Assembly (NCBI GenBank): GCA_012517355.1
Contig: JAAYVD010000040.1
Span: 23,624-87,623 of the forward strand
Origin: Candidatus Rifleibacteriota bacterium
GTDB taxonomy: Bacteria; Muiribacteriota; Ozemobacteria; Ozemobacterales; Ozemobacteraceae
Length of the DNA: 64,000 nucleotides
Direction: 5' to 3'
The notes under the pieces were generated by a model. That model was not told the origin of the DNA. It saw only the letters and a program-made list of their open reading frames with translations, and did not search any database. Shown piece after piece: positions 27,540 through 35,994 of this stretch (its first letter is position 1; each line of letters starts with the position of its first letter). Both the position numbers and the translations under genes were made by a program.

Positions 27540-29427
27540 AACCCTGGGCCGCGAGAAGATGGAGCTGCTTTTCAACGCGCAGCGCCAGATCCTCTCTTCG
27601 TGCGGAAAGGACACCAACTCGATGTTGGAGGTCCTGCAGAAGACGGCGTTTGAGTTGTCGGGCAAACCCGGATTCTCGGTCATCTTCTACGATGCCACCA
27701 CCAAGACCTCGCGGGTGCGGTTCAACGGGGGATTCGACCCCGAGACCCTCAAGCCCCACTGCCAGAGCCTGACCTCCTCCCGGCTGGGCAACCTGCCGAT
27801 CTCGAACGAGATCGTGACGATGGCCGACGGCAGCCAGCGGCATTTCATCCCGCTCGGTGAGTCAGCCAAGCCATTCGGCCTGCTGATCCTGCCCTCGGGG
27901 GTGAGCGACGAACTCGAGGGGCTCGAATCCTACCGCCAGATCGCCACCGACGCCATCAGCCGGTTCATGGAAGTCGAGCTGATCCAGCTGCAGATGGCCG
28001 AACTGGCCACCCTGCTCGAGGTCGGCAAGGCGATCAGTTCGACCCTCGATTTGAACGAACTGCTCCGCAAGATCATGCGGATGGCCACGCAGGTCATGCG
28101 CTGCGAGACCTCGACCGTCTACCTGGTCGACAAGGTCACGAACGAATTGTATTTCCACATCGTCCAGGGCGACGCCAAGGTCGGGGCCAAGCTGCAGGAG
28201 ATCCGCCTGCCCATGGGTACCGGCCTTGCCGGCTGGTGCGCCAAGGAGAACAAGCCGGTCATCGTCCCCGACACGGCGAAGGACCCGCGGTTCTTCAAGG
28301 GCGCGGACAAGAAGTCAGGGTTCGTGACCCGCTCGATGATCTGCGTGCCGATGAGGTTGAAGGACGAGGTGGTCGGCGTGCTGCAGGTCCTCAACCGCAC
28401 CGGCGACATCCCGTTCAACGACCACGACATCGAGATCCTCGAAGCGGTCGCCAACCAGGCCGTCTCGGCCATCGACAACGCCAGGTTGTACGAGAACATC
28501 CAGAAGGTCTACCTGGCCACCATCGAGGTCCTGGCCACCGCCATCGACGCCAAGGACCCCTACACGCAGGGCCATTCGCGCCGCGTCACCCAGTACTCGG
28601 TGGCCGTGGCCGAAGAGATGAACATGGACCGCAAGGAGATCGACGCCGTGCGGTATGCCGGGCTGCTGCACGATGTCGGCAAGATCGGCATCAAGGACAG
28701 CATCATCCGCAAGCCCGGACGGTTGACCGACGAGGAATACGCCATCATCAAGAAGCACCCCGAGATCGGGGCCCGCATCCTGAAACCGGTCGACTTCCTG
28801 GCCGACAAGATCCCCGGAGTGCTGCACCACCACGAGTATTTCGACGGCCGCGGGTATCCCGCCCACCTCGTCGGGGAGGACATTCCCCTGATCGGGCGCA
28901 TCATCTGCGTCGCCGACGCCTTCGACGCCATGACCACCAACCGCCCCTACCGCAAGGGTCTCAGCGTCAACGTCGCCGTGGGGGAACTGAAGAAGTTCAC
29001 CGGCAAGCAGTTCGATCCGAAGTGCGTCGAGGCCTTCCTGGCCGCCTTCGACAAGAAGCTGTTCCAGTATTTCGAGAAGGTGCCCGATTCCGACGACATG
29101 GTCCTGCGCGCCGACGAACAGGCGGTCGAGATGAACGAACTGGAGAGCGGCCCCGGCATCCAGGGCGTGCCGCTCGAGAGCCAGCCCTACCCGCCCATGA
29201 TGGCGATGGAGGGCAAGCCCAAGCTGGAAAGCCAGCCCTACCCGCCGGTCATCCCCCCCGACAAGGCCGTGGGCCCGGCCGCCTCCGAAAAGAAGGACCA
29301 GCCCGCCGCGACCCCGGCCGCCCCCGCAACTCCGGCGACACCCGCGGCGCCGGCGCCCGAGGGCAAACCCTCATCGCAACCGTTCCCGCCGGTGGGCACG
29401 AAAGACGAGCCTCCCAAGAAGGATTGA
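27532..29427 (+). CDS. GAF-HD-GYP cyclic di-GMP phosphodiesterase
   Basis: The 631-residue cytoplasmic protein has a degenerate GAF-like N-terminus (~20-140), a clear GAF domain (~160-315; MGTGLAGWCAKENKPVIVPD) and an HD-GYP domain (~325-490). The catalytic signatures are HDVGKIGIKD and HHHEYFDGRGYP, with KKHPEIGARIL between. It should hydrolyse cyclic di-GMP to GMP. A Pro/Ala-rich tail follows (~530-631), with a repeated LESQPYPP phrase at ~547 and ~564. GTG 27532 overlaps the cyclase stop; AAGGAG lies upstream. Its place after an adenylate cyclase suggests linked cAMP and c-di-GMP control. Confidence 0.92.
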   Translation: MAETLGREKMELLFNAQRQILSSCGKDTNSMLEVLQKTAFELSGKPGFSVIFYDATTKTSRVRFNGGFDPETLKPHCQSLTSSRLGNLPISNEIVTMADGSQRHFIPLGESAKPFGLLILPSGVSDELEGLESYRQIATDAISRFMEVELIQLQMAELATLLEVGKAISSTLDLNELLRKIMRMATQVMRCETSTVYLVDKVTNELYFHIVQGDAKVGAKLQEIRLPMGTGLAGWCAKENKPVIVPDTAKDPRFFKGADKKSGFVTRSMICVPMRLKDEVVGVLQVLNRTGDIPFNDHDIEILEAVANQAVSAIDNARLYENIQKVYLATIEVLATAIDAKDPYTQGHSRRVTQYSVAVAEEMNMDRKEIDAVRYAGLLHDVGKIGIKDSIIRKPGRLTDEEYAIIKKHPEIGARILKPVDFLADKIPGVLHHHEYFDGRGYPAHLVGEDIPLIGRIICVADAFDAMTTNRPYRKGLSVNVAVGELKKFTGKQFDPKCVEAFLAAFDKKLFQYFEKVPDSDDMVLRADEQAVEMNELESGPGIQGVPLESQPYPPMMAMEGKPKLESQPYPPVIPPDKAVGPAASEKKDQPAATPAAPATPATPAAPAPEGKPSSQPFPPVGTKDEPPKKD

Positions 29428-29448
29428 GGCCCCTCTCCGCGCACGCCC

Positions 29449-29889
29449 CTAAGCCTTCCCCTTCCCCTCCTTCTTCTCTGCGACCTTGATGGTCAGGAAG
29501 AGGTCGAGCAGCATGCGCTCGATCTGGACGACCGGCTGGTCGATCTTTTCCTTCTTGAGCACTTCCTGGGCCTTTTCGCAGTCCTTCAGGCGTTTTCGCA
29601 GCTGGTCGGGGGTCATCTTCGACCAGTCGGCCAGGCCGATGGCGTTGACCAGCATCTCGCCGAGCACGGCGAGTTTCGGCGGGGTGAGGAACAACCGGCC
29701 GTTCTTCCAGATGCCGTGCGCCCAGTTCATCTTCTGGAACAGGTCCTCGGGGGTGTGGACCTGCGGCGTCTGGTCGTAGGGCTCCACCACCAGCTGGAAC
29801 TCGCAGTGCGGGCAGGGGAACGACTCGCCTTCCTGGAAGGTTTCCGAATAGATCGAATGGTGGCAGACCGGGCATTGCACCGATTTCAT
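29449..29889 (-). CDS. Zinc-ribbon protein of unknown function
   Basis: The 146-residue protein has an N-terminal zinc ribbon with CPVC and CPHC pairs (residues 6-9 and 26-29). A helical region follows (KMTPDQLRKRLKDCEKAQEV), ending in a Lys/Glu-rich tail. No membrane segment. GAGGAGGATCGC precedes ATG 29889 and a strong promoter lies 39 bases upstream, so it is a real, independently transcribed gene. It converges on the HD-GYP gene with a 21-base gap. I do not recognise the family. Confidence 0.78.
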   Translation of the reverse strand: MKSVQCPVCHHSIYSETFQEGESFPCPHCEFQLVVEPYDQTPQVHTPEDLFQKMNWAHGIWKNGRLFLTPPKLAVLGEMLVNAIGLADWSKMTPDQLRKRLKDCEKAQEVLKKEKIDQPVVQIERMLLDLFLTIKVAEKKEGKGKA

Positions 29890-29927
29890 GCGATCCTCCT
29901 CGCGGGCCGGCGGCCCGTGCTGGATCC

Positions 29928-29956
29928 ATTGTAGCGGAGATCGGGGCGGTGGGCAA
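29928..29956 (-). promoter_or_regulatory. Promoter of the zinc-ribbon gene
   Basis: On the minus strand, TTGCCC (29951-29956), a 17-bp spacer and TACAAT (29928-29933). The remaining part of the gap up to 30192 is very G-rich on the plus strand and shows no gene or clear signal for the plus-strand operon that follows. Confidence 0.7.
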
Positions 29957-30192
29957 ATCGGCCGGGGGGGTGGGCGGGCGGGGAAACGGGGCAGGCCCGG
30001 TTGGCGGGTTGGGCGAAATCCGGGATGGCCAGGGGGGCGGGATTGGTCGAGGGCCGGGGGGAAGAACGGCCGGGCGGACGAAACGGAACGGGGGACGAAC
30101 GGCCCGGAGAAGGGTCGGCGGCGAGGGGAACCGCCGGTGCGGTTTCAGGGTTTGGTGGCAACCAGCCGATACTAGGTAGAAGAGGAAATGGG

Positions 30193-31485
30193 ATGACCAT
30201 GTCCGACAAGGCGGCATTCGGATCGAACCGGTTCCCCGGCCAGCGGCCGGTGAACGCGGCTCCGCTCTCGTCCTGGCCCTGCCACCGCTGCGGCCGGATC
30301 AACATGGCCCTGGCCCGCTTCTGCGGCAAGTGCGGGGCGACCCGCGAACCGCCCCCCCGCCGGCCCATGGAAGAGTGGACAACGGGCCCCGGGCCGATCG
30401 AGTCTCCGGCCCCTGCCCCTGTCGGCGTGTCCCAGCCGGCGCGGATCTTCCACCCGGTCGCCGCTTCCGCTCCTGCCGCCGTCTTCTCCGGCCCTGTTCC
30501 GGTGTCGCCGGAACCAGGGCGGCCCGCTGAGGACGGCATCACCGATCAGGAGGAGGCCGCTTCGGCCACCCCCGCCCGGAGCCCGACCGACACGACGTCG
30601 GAAGGGCTTCCCCTTTGCCGCCACGGAGGGCGGCGCGAAACCCCCGTTTCGCGCATCGCCAAGGGGCCGTCCCGCCGTCGCACCCGCGCCCGCCTTCCGC
30701 GCTCGGCGCGGGCTCTCTGGCGTCGTCTGGGCTGGAAGGTGTCGCTGATGGCGGTCGGGCTGTTCCTGGTCCTGCCCCTGTTGGGAATGGTCACCCAGGG
30801 AGGGGCGGCCGGCCGGAACGGGGCGGCCCCCGTCTGCTGGGCCGATTTCCAGAGCCACCTCTCCCGTCACCTGGGGATCACCCTGGAGGAAGCCGACGTC
30901 CTGGCCCGCGCCGCCTGGGGAGCCGTTCCCCAACCCGAGGTCAGCCTGACGGTCGATCAGGCCCGATCCGTCGAGGCCGTGTTGAACCAGAAGGAAGAGG
31001 AGAAGATCCGGTTGGTCCCTCCCACCGTCGTCGGGGGAAACCTGCGCCAGGAGCATCTTGTCGCCGGTCCCACCGCTTCGGCCGAGGGGAGGTTCCTCGA
31101 CGTCTCGCTCGACCACCCGGTCTACCTGGCCTGGGCCGCCCTGCTGAAGTTGGAACTGCCGGTGGCCGGCCCCGATGGTCAGGCCCGCCCCTACGAACCC
31201 GTCCGCTGGGACGAGTGGGGCCGGTTGTTGGAAGCCCTCAGCCGGTCGGCGGGGGCCGACGAACGCACCGGGCGCTCGTTTTGGAGCGGCCGGAACGGCG
31301 ACCTGTCGGGCGAGGACCTGCGACGGTCGCTGCTGGAAGTGCGGTCGGTGCTCGGCCTGCCGATCGCCGGCACGGACGGGAACCCCGGCCCGTTGGCGGA
31401 ACGCCCAACCCGCCTGGAAGCGCTGGGGGCCCTTTCCCACATCCTGTCGGAGCTGGAAACGCATGCCTCGACCACCCAGCAGTGA
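30193..31485 (+). CDS. Membrane protein with N-terminal zinc ribbon and SLH-like exported region
   Basis: The 430-residue protein has a cytoplasmic zinc ribbon (two CxxC pairs, WPCHRCGRINMALARFCGKC), a Pro/Ala-rich linker and an Arg-rich stretch encoded by a dispersed repeat (30597-30673). One membrane helix (VSLMAVGLFLVLPLLGMV, ~183-200) follows. The exported region has helical phrases resembling degenerate S-layer homology motifs (DVLARAAWGAVPQPEVSLTV; EPVRWDEWGRLLEALSRS). ATG 30193 is set by AGAGGAAATGGG. Its end overlaps the next gene by 23 bases, so the three envelope genes form an operon. The role is unknown; cell-envelope organisation is inferred. Confidence 0.7.
   Translation: MTMSDKAAFGSNRFPGQRPVNAAPLSSWPCHRCGRINMALARFCGKCGATREPPPRRPMEEWTTGPGPIESPAPAPVGVSQPARIFHPVAASAPAAVFSGPVPVSPEPGRPAEDGITDQEEAASATPARSPTDTTSEGLPLCRHGGRRETPVSRIAKGPSRRRTRARLPRSARALWRRLGWKVSLMAVGLFLVLPLLGMVTQGGAAGRNGAAPVCWADFQSHLSRHLGITLEEADVLARAAWGAVPQPEVSLTVDQARSVEAVLNQKEEEKIRLVPPTVVGGNLRQEHLVAGPTASAEGRFLDVSLDHPVYLAWAALLKLELPVAGPDGQARPYEPVRWDEWGRLLEALSRSAGADERTGRSFWSGRNGDLSGEDLRRSLLEVRSVLGLPIAGTDGNPGPLAERPTRLEALGALSHILSELETHASTTQQ
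30597..30673 (+). repeat. Dispersed repeat, copy A (inside a coding region)
   Basis: A 77-bp copy of an element that starts GTCGGAAGGGC and contains GGCGGCGCGAAACCC. It is read in frame as GLPLCRHGGRRETPVSR just before a membrane helix. It matches copy C (32552-32625) end to end, copy D (61038-61110) over most of its length, and the left halves of copies B and E. Confidence 0.75.
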
Positions 31486-32536
31486 TCCGGTCCGGGCGGG
31501 CGCCGGTGGCCGGCCCGCCGTCGCGGGGGTGATCCTTCCGTCGCCCGCCGCCTCGCTGGCCGTGCCCGCCAAGGGGCCCTTCCGTCTTCCGGTCGGTTCG
31601 GTGGGGATCGGGTTCCCGGCCTTGGCCCTGGCCCTGACCCTGGCCCTGATCCTGGGTTGGCCTGGACAGGCCCCGGGGGCCATGGTGACCGGGGTGTCCC
31701 ACCTTCCCACCCGGGAAGGGGACGTGGTGCAGATCGAACTCGATGCCCCCGCCGAGCCACAGATCCGGTTCTCCCCTCTCGAGGCCTGCTGGCAGGTCGA
31801 CCTGATCGGCGTGGAACGCAGCCGCCTGGCCACCCTCACCGGGCCCTTCCAGGGGCCGGTGCTCGGCATCCGGCAGGCGCAGATCCACGATGATCCGCCC
31901 ATCCAGCGGGTGTCGGTCTACACCGTGACCGGGGCCCGGGTGAAGGTGGCCCGCCGGGGTTCCCTCTGCACCCTGCTCATCCGGGGGGCGGAAGGAGGGG
32001 GCGACCAGCGCCGGCCTGCCGCCCGTGGCCTGCGCCCCCAGCCCCTGATGCATCCCGGCGGGGTGAGCGGGGGCGAGGTCATCATCGACGTGCGCGGCGC
32101 CCCGCCGCTCCCCCTCATCACCCAGCTGGCGGCCGGGGCCGGGATCGATCTGCGTTTCCGGGATCCCCTGCCCGACCGCGTGACCCTCGACGTGCGCCGG
32201 CCCACCTCCCTCGAAGCCCTGCAGGAAGTGGCGGCCGGCCTCGACATGGTCCTGACCAACGAAAGCGACGGCTGGTGGCTGACCGCCCGCCGCAACCCCC
32301 TCCTCGATCTCCCCGCCGCCCGTCTCGCCGCCACCCCGGCCGGCCACTCCGGCCGGTCGGTGGCCGAGGCGATCCGCCGCCTCGACGGGGGCGACCGCTT
32401 CCTGGCCCGGCTCGGGGCCGGCCTGCCGCCCCAGGTGGCCGTCCGGCCTTCGCCGGAACCTGCCCCGGGGCAGAATTCCCGGACCTACGTCCAGCATCTC
32501 CTGGAGTCGCATGGCATCCATCTGGCATCCCGATAG
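31463..32536 (+). CDS. AMIN + STN domain envelope protein (PilQ-like N-terminal domains only)
   Basis: The 357-residue protein has a membrane or signal segment at ~50-70 (ALALALTLALILGWPGQA). An AMIN-like beta domain follows (VTGVSHLPTREGDVVQIELD; ACWQVDLIGVERSRL). Then comes a secretin/TonB short N-terminal-like domain (VIIDVRGAPPLPLITQLAAG; VTLDVRRPTSLEALQEVAAG). These domains precede the secretin channel in PilQ, but no channel follows here. It probably binds peptidoglycan or a partner. ATG 31463 lies inside the upstream gene; no strong ribosome binding site is visible, which fits coupling. Its own end overlaps the next gene by 26 bases. Confidence 0.65.
   Translation: MPRPPSSDPVRAGAGGRPAVAGVILPSPAASLAVPAKGPFRLPVGSVGIGFPALALALTLALILGWPGQAPGAMVTGVSHLPTREGDVVQIELDAPAEPQIRFSPLEACWQVDLIGVERSRLATLTGPFQGPVLGIRQAQIHDDPPIQRVSVYTVTGARVKVARRGSLCTLLIRGAEGGGDQRRPAARGLRPQPLMHPGGVSGGEVIIDVRGAPPLPLITQLAAGAGIDLRFRDPLPDRVTLDVRRPTSLEALQEVAAGLDMVLTNESDGWWLTARRNPLLDLPAARLAATPAGHSGRSVAEAIRRLDGGDRFLARLGAGLPPQVAVRPSPEPAPGQNSRTYVQHLLESHGIHLASR
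31540..31586 (-). repeat. Dispersed repeat, copy B (inside a coding region, inverted)
   Basis: On the minus strand GACGGAAGGGCCCCTTGGCG matches the left half of the element. It encodes part of the N-terminus of the AMIN protein, again just before the membrane segment. The second half has diverged. Confidence 0.5.
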
Positions 32537-33815
32537 CCCGGCCGCCCCGCGGTCGGCAGAGCCCCTCGGCCGCCCCGGTTGGCGGCGCGAAACCCGGGAC
32601 TCGCGCACCGCAAAGTGGTGTTCCCTCCTGGCGAGGCTCCGGACCCTCGCCAGCCGGGTCCGGGGTTTGCCGCTCGCCGTGGTCCTGACCGTGGTCGCGC
32701 TGGCCTGGTCCGCTCTCCGGGGGGGGCCGGTCGGCACCGCCAGCCATGGCTTCCTGACGCGGTGGGACCTGGCGGTGGAGATGAACCGCACCCTCGAGGA
32801 ACTGGGCATCGACCCGGAAGCCGTCTCCCCCGCCCCCCACCGGCGGGCCGGCATCCCCCTGTCCGACGTCGATCCGCTGCAACGATCCGTCCTCGACCGC
32901 CTCCACCGGGCCTCGCTGTTGCGCGGGTTCTCCGACCGTTCGTTCCGTCCCGAAGCCCCGGTCCGGTGGGGGGAAACCCTGTACCACTGGGCCCGCCTGG
33001 TCCGCCTCCTCCAGGCCGGCCGGGGGAAAACCCCACCTTCCGCCGGCTCTCCCGCCACACGCCTGCCCATTCCCGAGACCTGGTCCTGGCTCCAGACCGA
33101 CCTCGGGCGTCTGGCCGGGGCCGGCGTGGTCGACGGGGCCTTCCTGTCCGGGCTGGGCCTGGAAAAAGTGGCCGATCGCGCCCGGCTTCAGGACCTGGTC
33201 GGCCGCACGATCCGGGCGTTCCAGGGGGGGGAACCGGCGGCCCGCCGCCCGGCCTCCCCTGTCTCCATCCCAGCCCCGCCGTCCCGCGTGGGGTCACGCC
33301 CCGTCGCGCCCGGCGCCCACATCGCCACCCTGGAGCGGTTGACGGTCACGGTCAGGGACTCCATCCGCCGGGAACCCATCCCCGGCGCCCAGATCATGGT
33401 CAACGGCCGGGCCCTGTCACCGCGGGAGGATGGGACCTTCCTGCTCGAGGGCTACCCCGCCGGCACCCCGCTCGACCTGCTGTTCACGGCGGGTGGCTAC
33501 ACCAGCCTGCGCCTGCGGCACATGGCCGGGTCGCGCCCCGAGCTGGCCATCCTGCTGAAGCCGATCCGCGCGTCGCTTACCCTGCAGCTCCGGTCGGCCG
33601 CCGACCGGCGCGTCCTGCCGGGCGCCCGCGCCACGATCGGCCGACAGGAGGCCGTCAGCGACGGCCAGGGCCGGATCGTGTTCCGGGGCATGAAGCCCGG
33701 CTACCATACCGTCGAGGTGGCCGCCGTCGGCTTCCAGCCCACCCGGGAACTGGTCTACCTCGAGGAGGCTGGCAGCACCCGCACTTTCGGGCTCAACCCC
33801 CGGCTGGTGCCCTGA
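32511..33815 (+). CDS. Membrane protein with SLH-like and carboxypeptidase-regulatory-like domains
   Basis: The 434-residue protein has a cytoplasmic Arg-rich N-terminus containing dispersed repeat C and a membrane helix (GLPLAVVLTVVALAWSAL). An SLH-like helical region follows (HRASLLRGFSDRSFRPEAPV, a typical SLH phrase), then a Pro-rich linker. Two beta-sandwich repeats of the carboxypeptidase regulatory type complete it (RREPIPGAQIMVNGRALSPR; DRRVLPGARATIGRQEAVSD). ATG 32511 overlaps the upstream stop. It is the last gene of the envelope operon. Surface attachment is inferred. The 220 bases after it hold nothing recognisable. Confidence 0.75.
   Translation: MASIWHPDSPAAPRSAEPLGRPGWRRETRDSRTAKWCSLLARLRTLASRVRGLPLAVVLTVVALAWSALRGGPVGTASHGFLTRWDLAVEMNRTLEELGIDPEAVSPAPHRRAGIPLSDVDPLQRSVLDRLHRASLLRGFSDRSFRPEAPVRWGETLYHWARLVRLLQAGRGKTPPSAGSPATRLPIPETWSWLQTDLGRLAGAGVVDGAFLSGLGLEKVADRARLQDLVGRTIRAFQGGEPAARRPASPVSIPAPPSRVGSRPVAPGAHIATLERLTVTVRDSIRREPIPGAQIMVNGRALSPREDGTFLLEGYPAGTPLDLLFTAGGYTSLRLRHMAGSRPELAILLKPIRASLTLQLRSAADRRVLPGARATIGRQEAVSDGQGRIVFRGMKPGYHTVEVAAVGFQPTRELVYLEEAGSTRTFGLNPRLVP
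32552..32625 (+). repeat. Dispersed repeat, copy C (inside a coding region)
   Basis: A 74-bp copy matching copy A over its whole length, including the identical stretch GGCGGCGCGAAACCC. It is read in the same frame as copy A, giving EPLGRPGWRRETRDSR, and again lies just before a membrane helix. Confidence 0.75.
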
Positions 33816-34035
33816 ACCCTTCCCCGGCCCTCCGGAACCACGCATTGACCACGGCCGGGGAACCGCCGGCCGCGCCCAGGCCTTTTCCCGGTTCCTGCGG
33901 GGTTCTTCATCCACCCATCGATGCTGATTGCGCAGATCGTGCTGGCGGCTCCCTTCGCCATGCCCCCCCTTTTCTCCCGTTCCCCTACCGCCTTCGCAGT
34001 CTCCGTCGAAAGGCGGAAGTTCCGGAAAAACGCTC

Positions 34036-34965
34036 TCAGGTCAGGCGCCACTGCCCGTCGGGGCAGACGTGGACCTTTCCTTCGCGTTCCAGGGTTTGCA
34101 GGGTCTCGAGGAGAATGCCGCCGGGGAGGTTGAGAACCCGCTCGAGCTGGTCGACGGTGCAAGGGTGGCGCAACAGCAGGTCGAGAATGCCCTGCCGGGG
34201 CGGCGGGGGCTTGCGGTCGACGCGGCGGGGCAGGGGTGTATGCTCGAAGGCGGTGGCGACCGGCAGATCGAGGCCGAGGGCGTCCCGGAAGGCGAGCAGC
34301 TCCTCGGGGGAGGCGGCCACGATGTCGCGCTCCAGCGGCTGGCGTACGGCGGTGTTGAGGTAGATCGAGTCCAGGCGGGGCAGGCTCCGGATGTACTCCC
34401 GCAGTCCGTCGATCTCGGCGGCCCCGTCGTTGATTCCGGGGCAGACGAAGACCTCGAGGTCGATGATGCCTTTGAACGCGCCGCTGAGAAGCCGCAGCCC
34501 GTCGAGGATGTCGGGGAGGTGGAGGCCGGGGGCGGGCCGGTGGAGGCGCTCGAAGGTGGCCGGCACCACGGTGCAGAGGGTGGGCAGCAGGCGGTCGGTG
34601 AGGCAGAGGTCGGCCCGGACGTCGGACCGGCCGAGCAGGGAACTGTTGGTGATGACGCAGGTGGGTGCCACGCCGAGCTTTTTGATCTCGGCCAGGATGA
34701 TGCCCAGGCCGGCATGGAGGGTCGGTTCCCCCGTTCCCGAAAAGGTGATCCAGTCGGGGGCGGCGATCTCGCCCAGCACGTGGCGCAGTTCGGCCAGCAC
34801 CTCGGCCGGGTCGCAGAACAGGCCGCGACTGGCGGTATGGTGGATGGTTCTCGATAGCTGGCAGTAGCGACAGTCGAGGGTGCAGGTCTTGGTCGGGGTG
34901 AGGTCGATGCCCAGCGACTGACCCAGGCGGCGCGACGGGACCGGCCCGAAGACGAACCGGTTCAT
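34036..34965 (-). CDS. Radical SAM protein (COG0731-like)
   Basis: The 309-residue protein starts MNRFVFGPVPSRRLGQSLG, a typical opening of this subfamily. CTLDCRYCQ holds the CxxxCxxC iron-sulphur ligands for radical S-adenosylmethionine chemistry, and ITFSGTGEPTLHAGL is the conserved GGE-like glycine motif. The C-terminal ~60 residues look like a winged-helix (LDLLLRHPCTVDQLERVLNL). The substrate is unknown. The frame is open further upstream, but ATG 34965 begins the conserved part. It lies 16 bases after an exported protein gene and is probably co-transcribed with it. Confidence 0.85.
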   Translation of the reverse strand: MNRFVFGPVPSRRLGQSLGIDLTPTKTCTLDCRYCQLSRTIHHTASRGLFCDPAEVLAELRHVLGEIAAPDWITFSGTGEPTLHAGLGIILAEIKKLGVAPTCVITNSSLLGRSDVRADLCLTDRLLPTLCTVVPATFERLHRPAPGLHLPDILDGLRLLSGAFKGIIDLEVFVCPGINDGAAEIDGLREYIRSLPRLDSIYLNTAVRQPLERDIVAASPEELLAFRDALGLDLPVATAFEHTPLPRRVDRKPPPPRQGILDLLLRHPCTVDQLERVLNLPGGILLETLQTLEREGKVHVCPDGQWRLT

Positions 34966-34981
34966 GGGCGGCCGGGGCGGC

Positions 34982-35629
34982 TCATTCGATGCTGAAGGCG
35001 ACGTCGGCCTTGATCTCGGTGAGCTCCAGTTCGTCACCGGCGCGGCCGAGCGTGCCGCCGAACCGGTAGGGGGGGGAGAAGAATCCGTCGACCCGCACCA
35101 CCACGGGATACGTGGTGCGGCCGAAGGTGAACTCGGAGACCTTGTACCCGACGAACACGCGACCCAGGCCGTTGACGCCGTCCTTCAGGTCGATGTTGCC
35201 GTGTTCGGTCCCCCAGTCCTTCAGTTTCTGGTTGAACAGCACGATGTTGCCGCCGACCCCCGCGCCGTAGAACAGCCGGCGCTTGGGGCCCGAGAAGAAA
35301 TACCGGTTGTAGAGGCACTGGATCCGGTCGATCCGTTCCCGGTGCGGCATGTCGTAGATCTCCAGGGGCCGCCAGGCATACTCGATGACCTCCGAATACC
35401 GCTCCATCCGCTTGATGAAGGCCACCCGCGGTTCGAAGAAGTCGCGATAGCCGTCCTTCTGGAACCAGCGGAGCCCGAAGGAGCGGTCGACCTTGTCGAG
35501 TTTGACCGGCTTCTTCTCCTCGGCCGGTGGCGGCAGCAGCAGGCCGGCCCGGGCGGGAAGGAGGGCGGTGCCGAGGAGCAGGAGGACGGCCAGAGCGGGG
35601 CGGGAGAGAGACGGACGGCGGCGGACCAT
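34982..35629 (-). CDS. Exported protein of unknown function
   Basis: The 215-residue protein has a signal peptide (PALAVLLLLGTALLPARAG). The mature part is rich in aromatic and charged residues with alternating patterns (RRLFYGAGVGGNIVLFNQ; TYPVVVRVDGFFSPPYRFGG) suggestive of beta strands. It may be periplasmic or outer-membrane associated. It lies between a small membrane protein and the radical SAM gene. No family recognised. Confidence 0.65.
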   Translation of the reverse strand: MVRRRPSLSRPALAVLLLLGTALLPARAGLLLPPPAEEKKPVKLDKVDRSFGLRWFQKDGYRDFFEPRVAFIKRMERYSEVIEYAWRPLEIYDMPHRERIDRIQCLYNRYFFSGPKRRLFYGAGVGGNIVLFNQKLKDWGTEHGNIDLKDGVNGLGRVFVGYKVSEFTFGRTTYPVVVRVDGFFSPPYRFGGTLGRAGDELELTEIKADVAFSIE

Positions 35630-35720
35630 GCGGTTTCCCCTTGTCAGGGTCTGGCCGGCACCGGGCGGTCGGGCGGGCGGCAGGGCGGGCCCGGGAACGC
35701 GTTGGCCGGGGACGACCCGG

Positions 35721-35972
35721 TTAGCGTTCGCGGGTGGCGAGGTGCAGGACGATCAGGGCGAGCACGACAGCGGTGACCAGCACGCCCAGGAGGGAATAGG
35801 GGTTCCAGCAGGAGGCGGACGGCTTGTTCTCGAGATTCTCACGGACCCCCTGCAGCCGCCGGTACCGGTCCTGGAGCTGTTTCTTGACGGCCGTGTCGGG
35901 CAGGCTCTCGATGGCCCGCTGCAGTTCCGCCAGGGCTTCGTCGAGGCCTTTGATGGTGGTCGTCTGCCACAT
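35721..35972 (-). CDS. Small membrane protein with coiled-coil N-terminus
   Basis: The 83-residue protein has a charged helical first half (LDEALAELQRAIESLPD; QLQDRYRRLQGVRENLENK) and a C-terminal membrane helix (LLGVLVTAVVLALIVLHLA). A good ribosome binding site (AGGAGGA) precedes the ATG. It follows the large TPR lipoprotein by 22 bases. Function unknown; a tail-anchored scaffold is possible. Confidence 0.7.
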   Translation of the reverse strand: MWQTTTIKGLDEALAELQRAIESLPDTAVKKQLQDRYRRLQGVRENLENKPSASCWNPYSLLGVLVTAVVLALIVLHLATRER

Positions 35973-35994
35973 GCCTGGGTGTCCTCCTGTCGGA

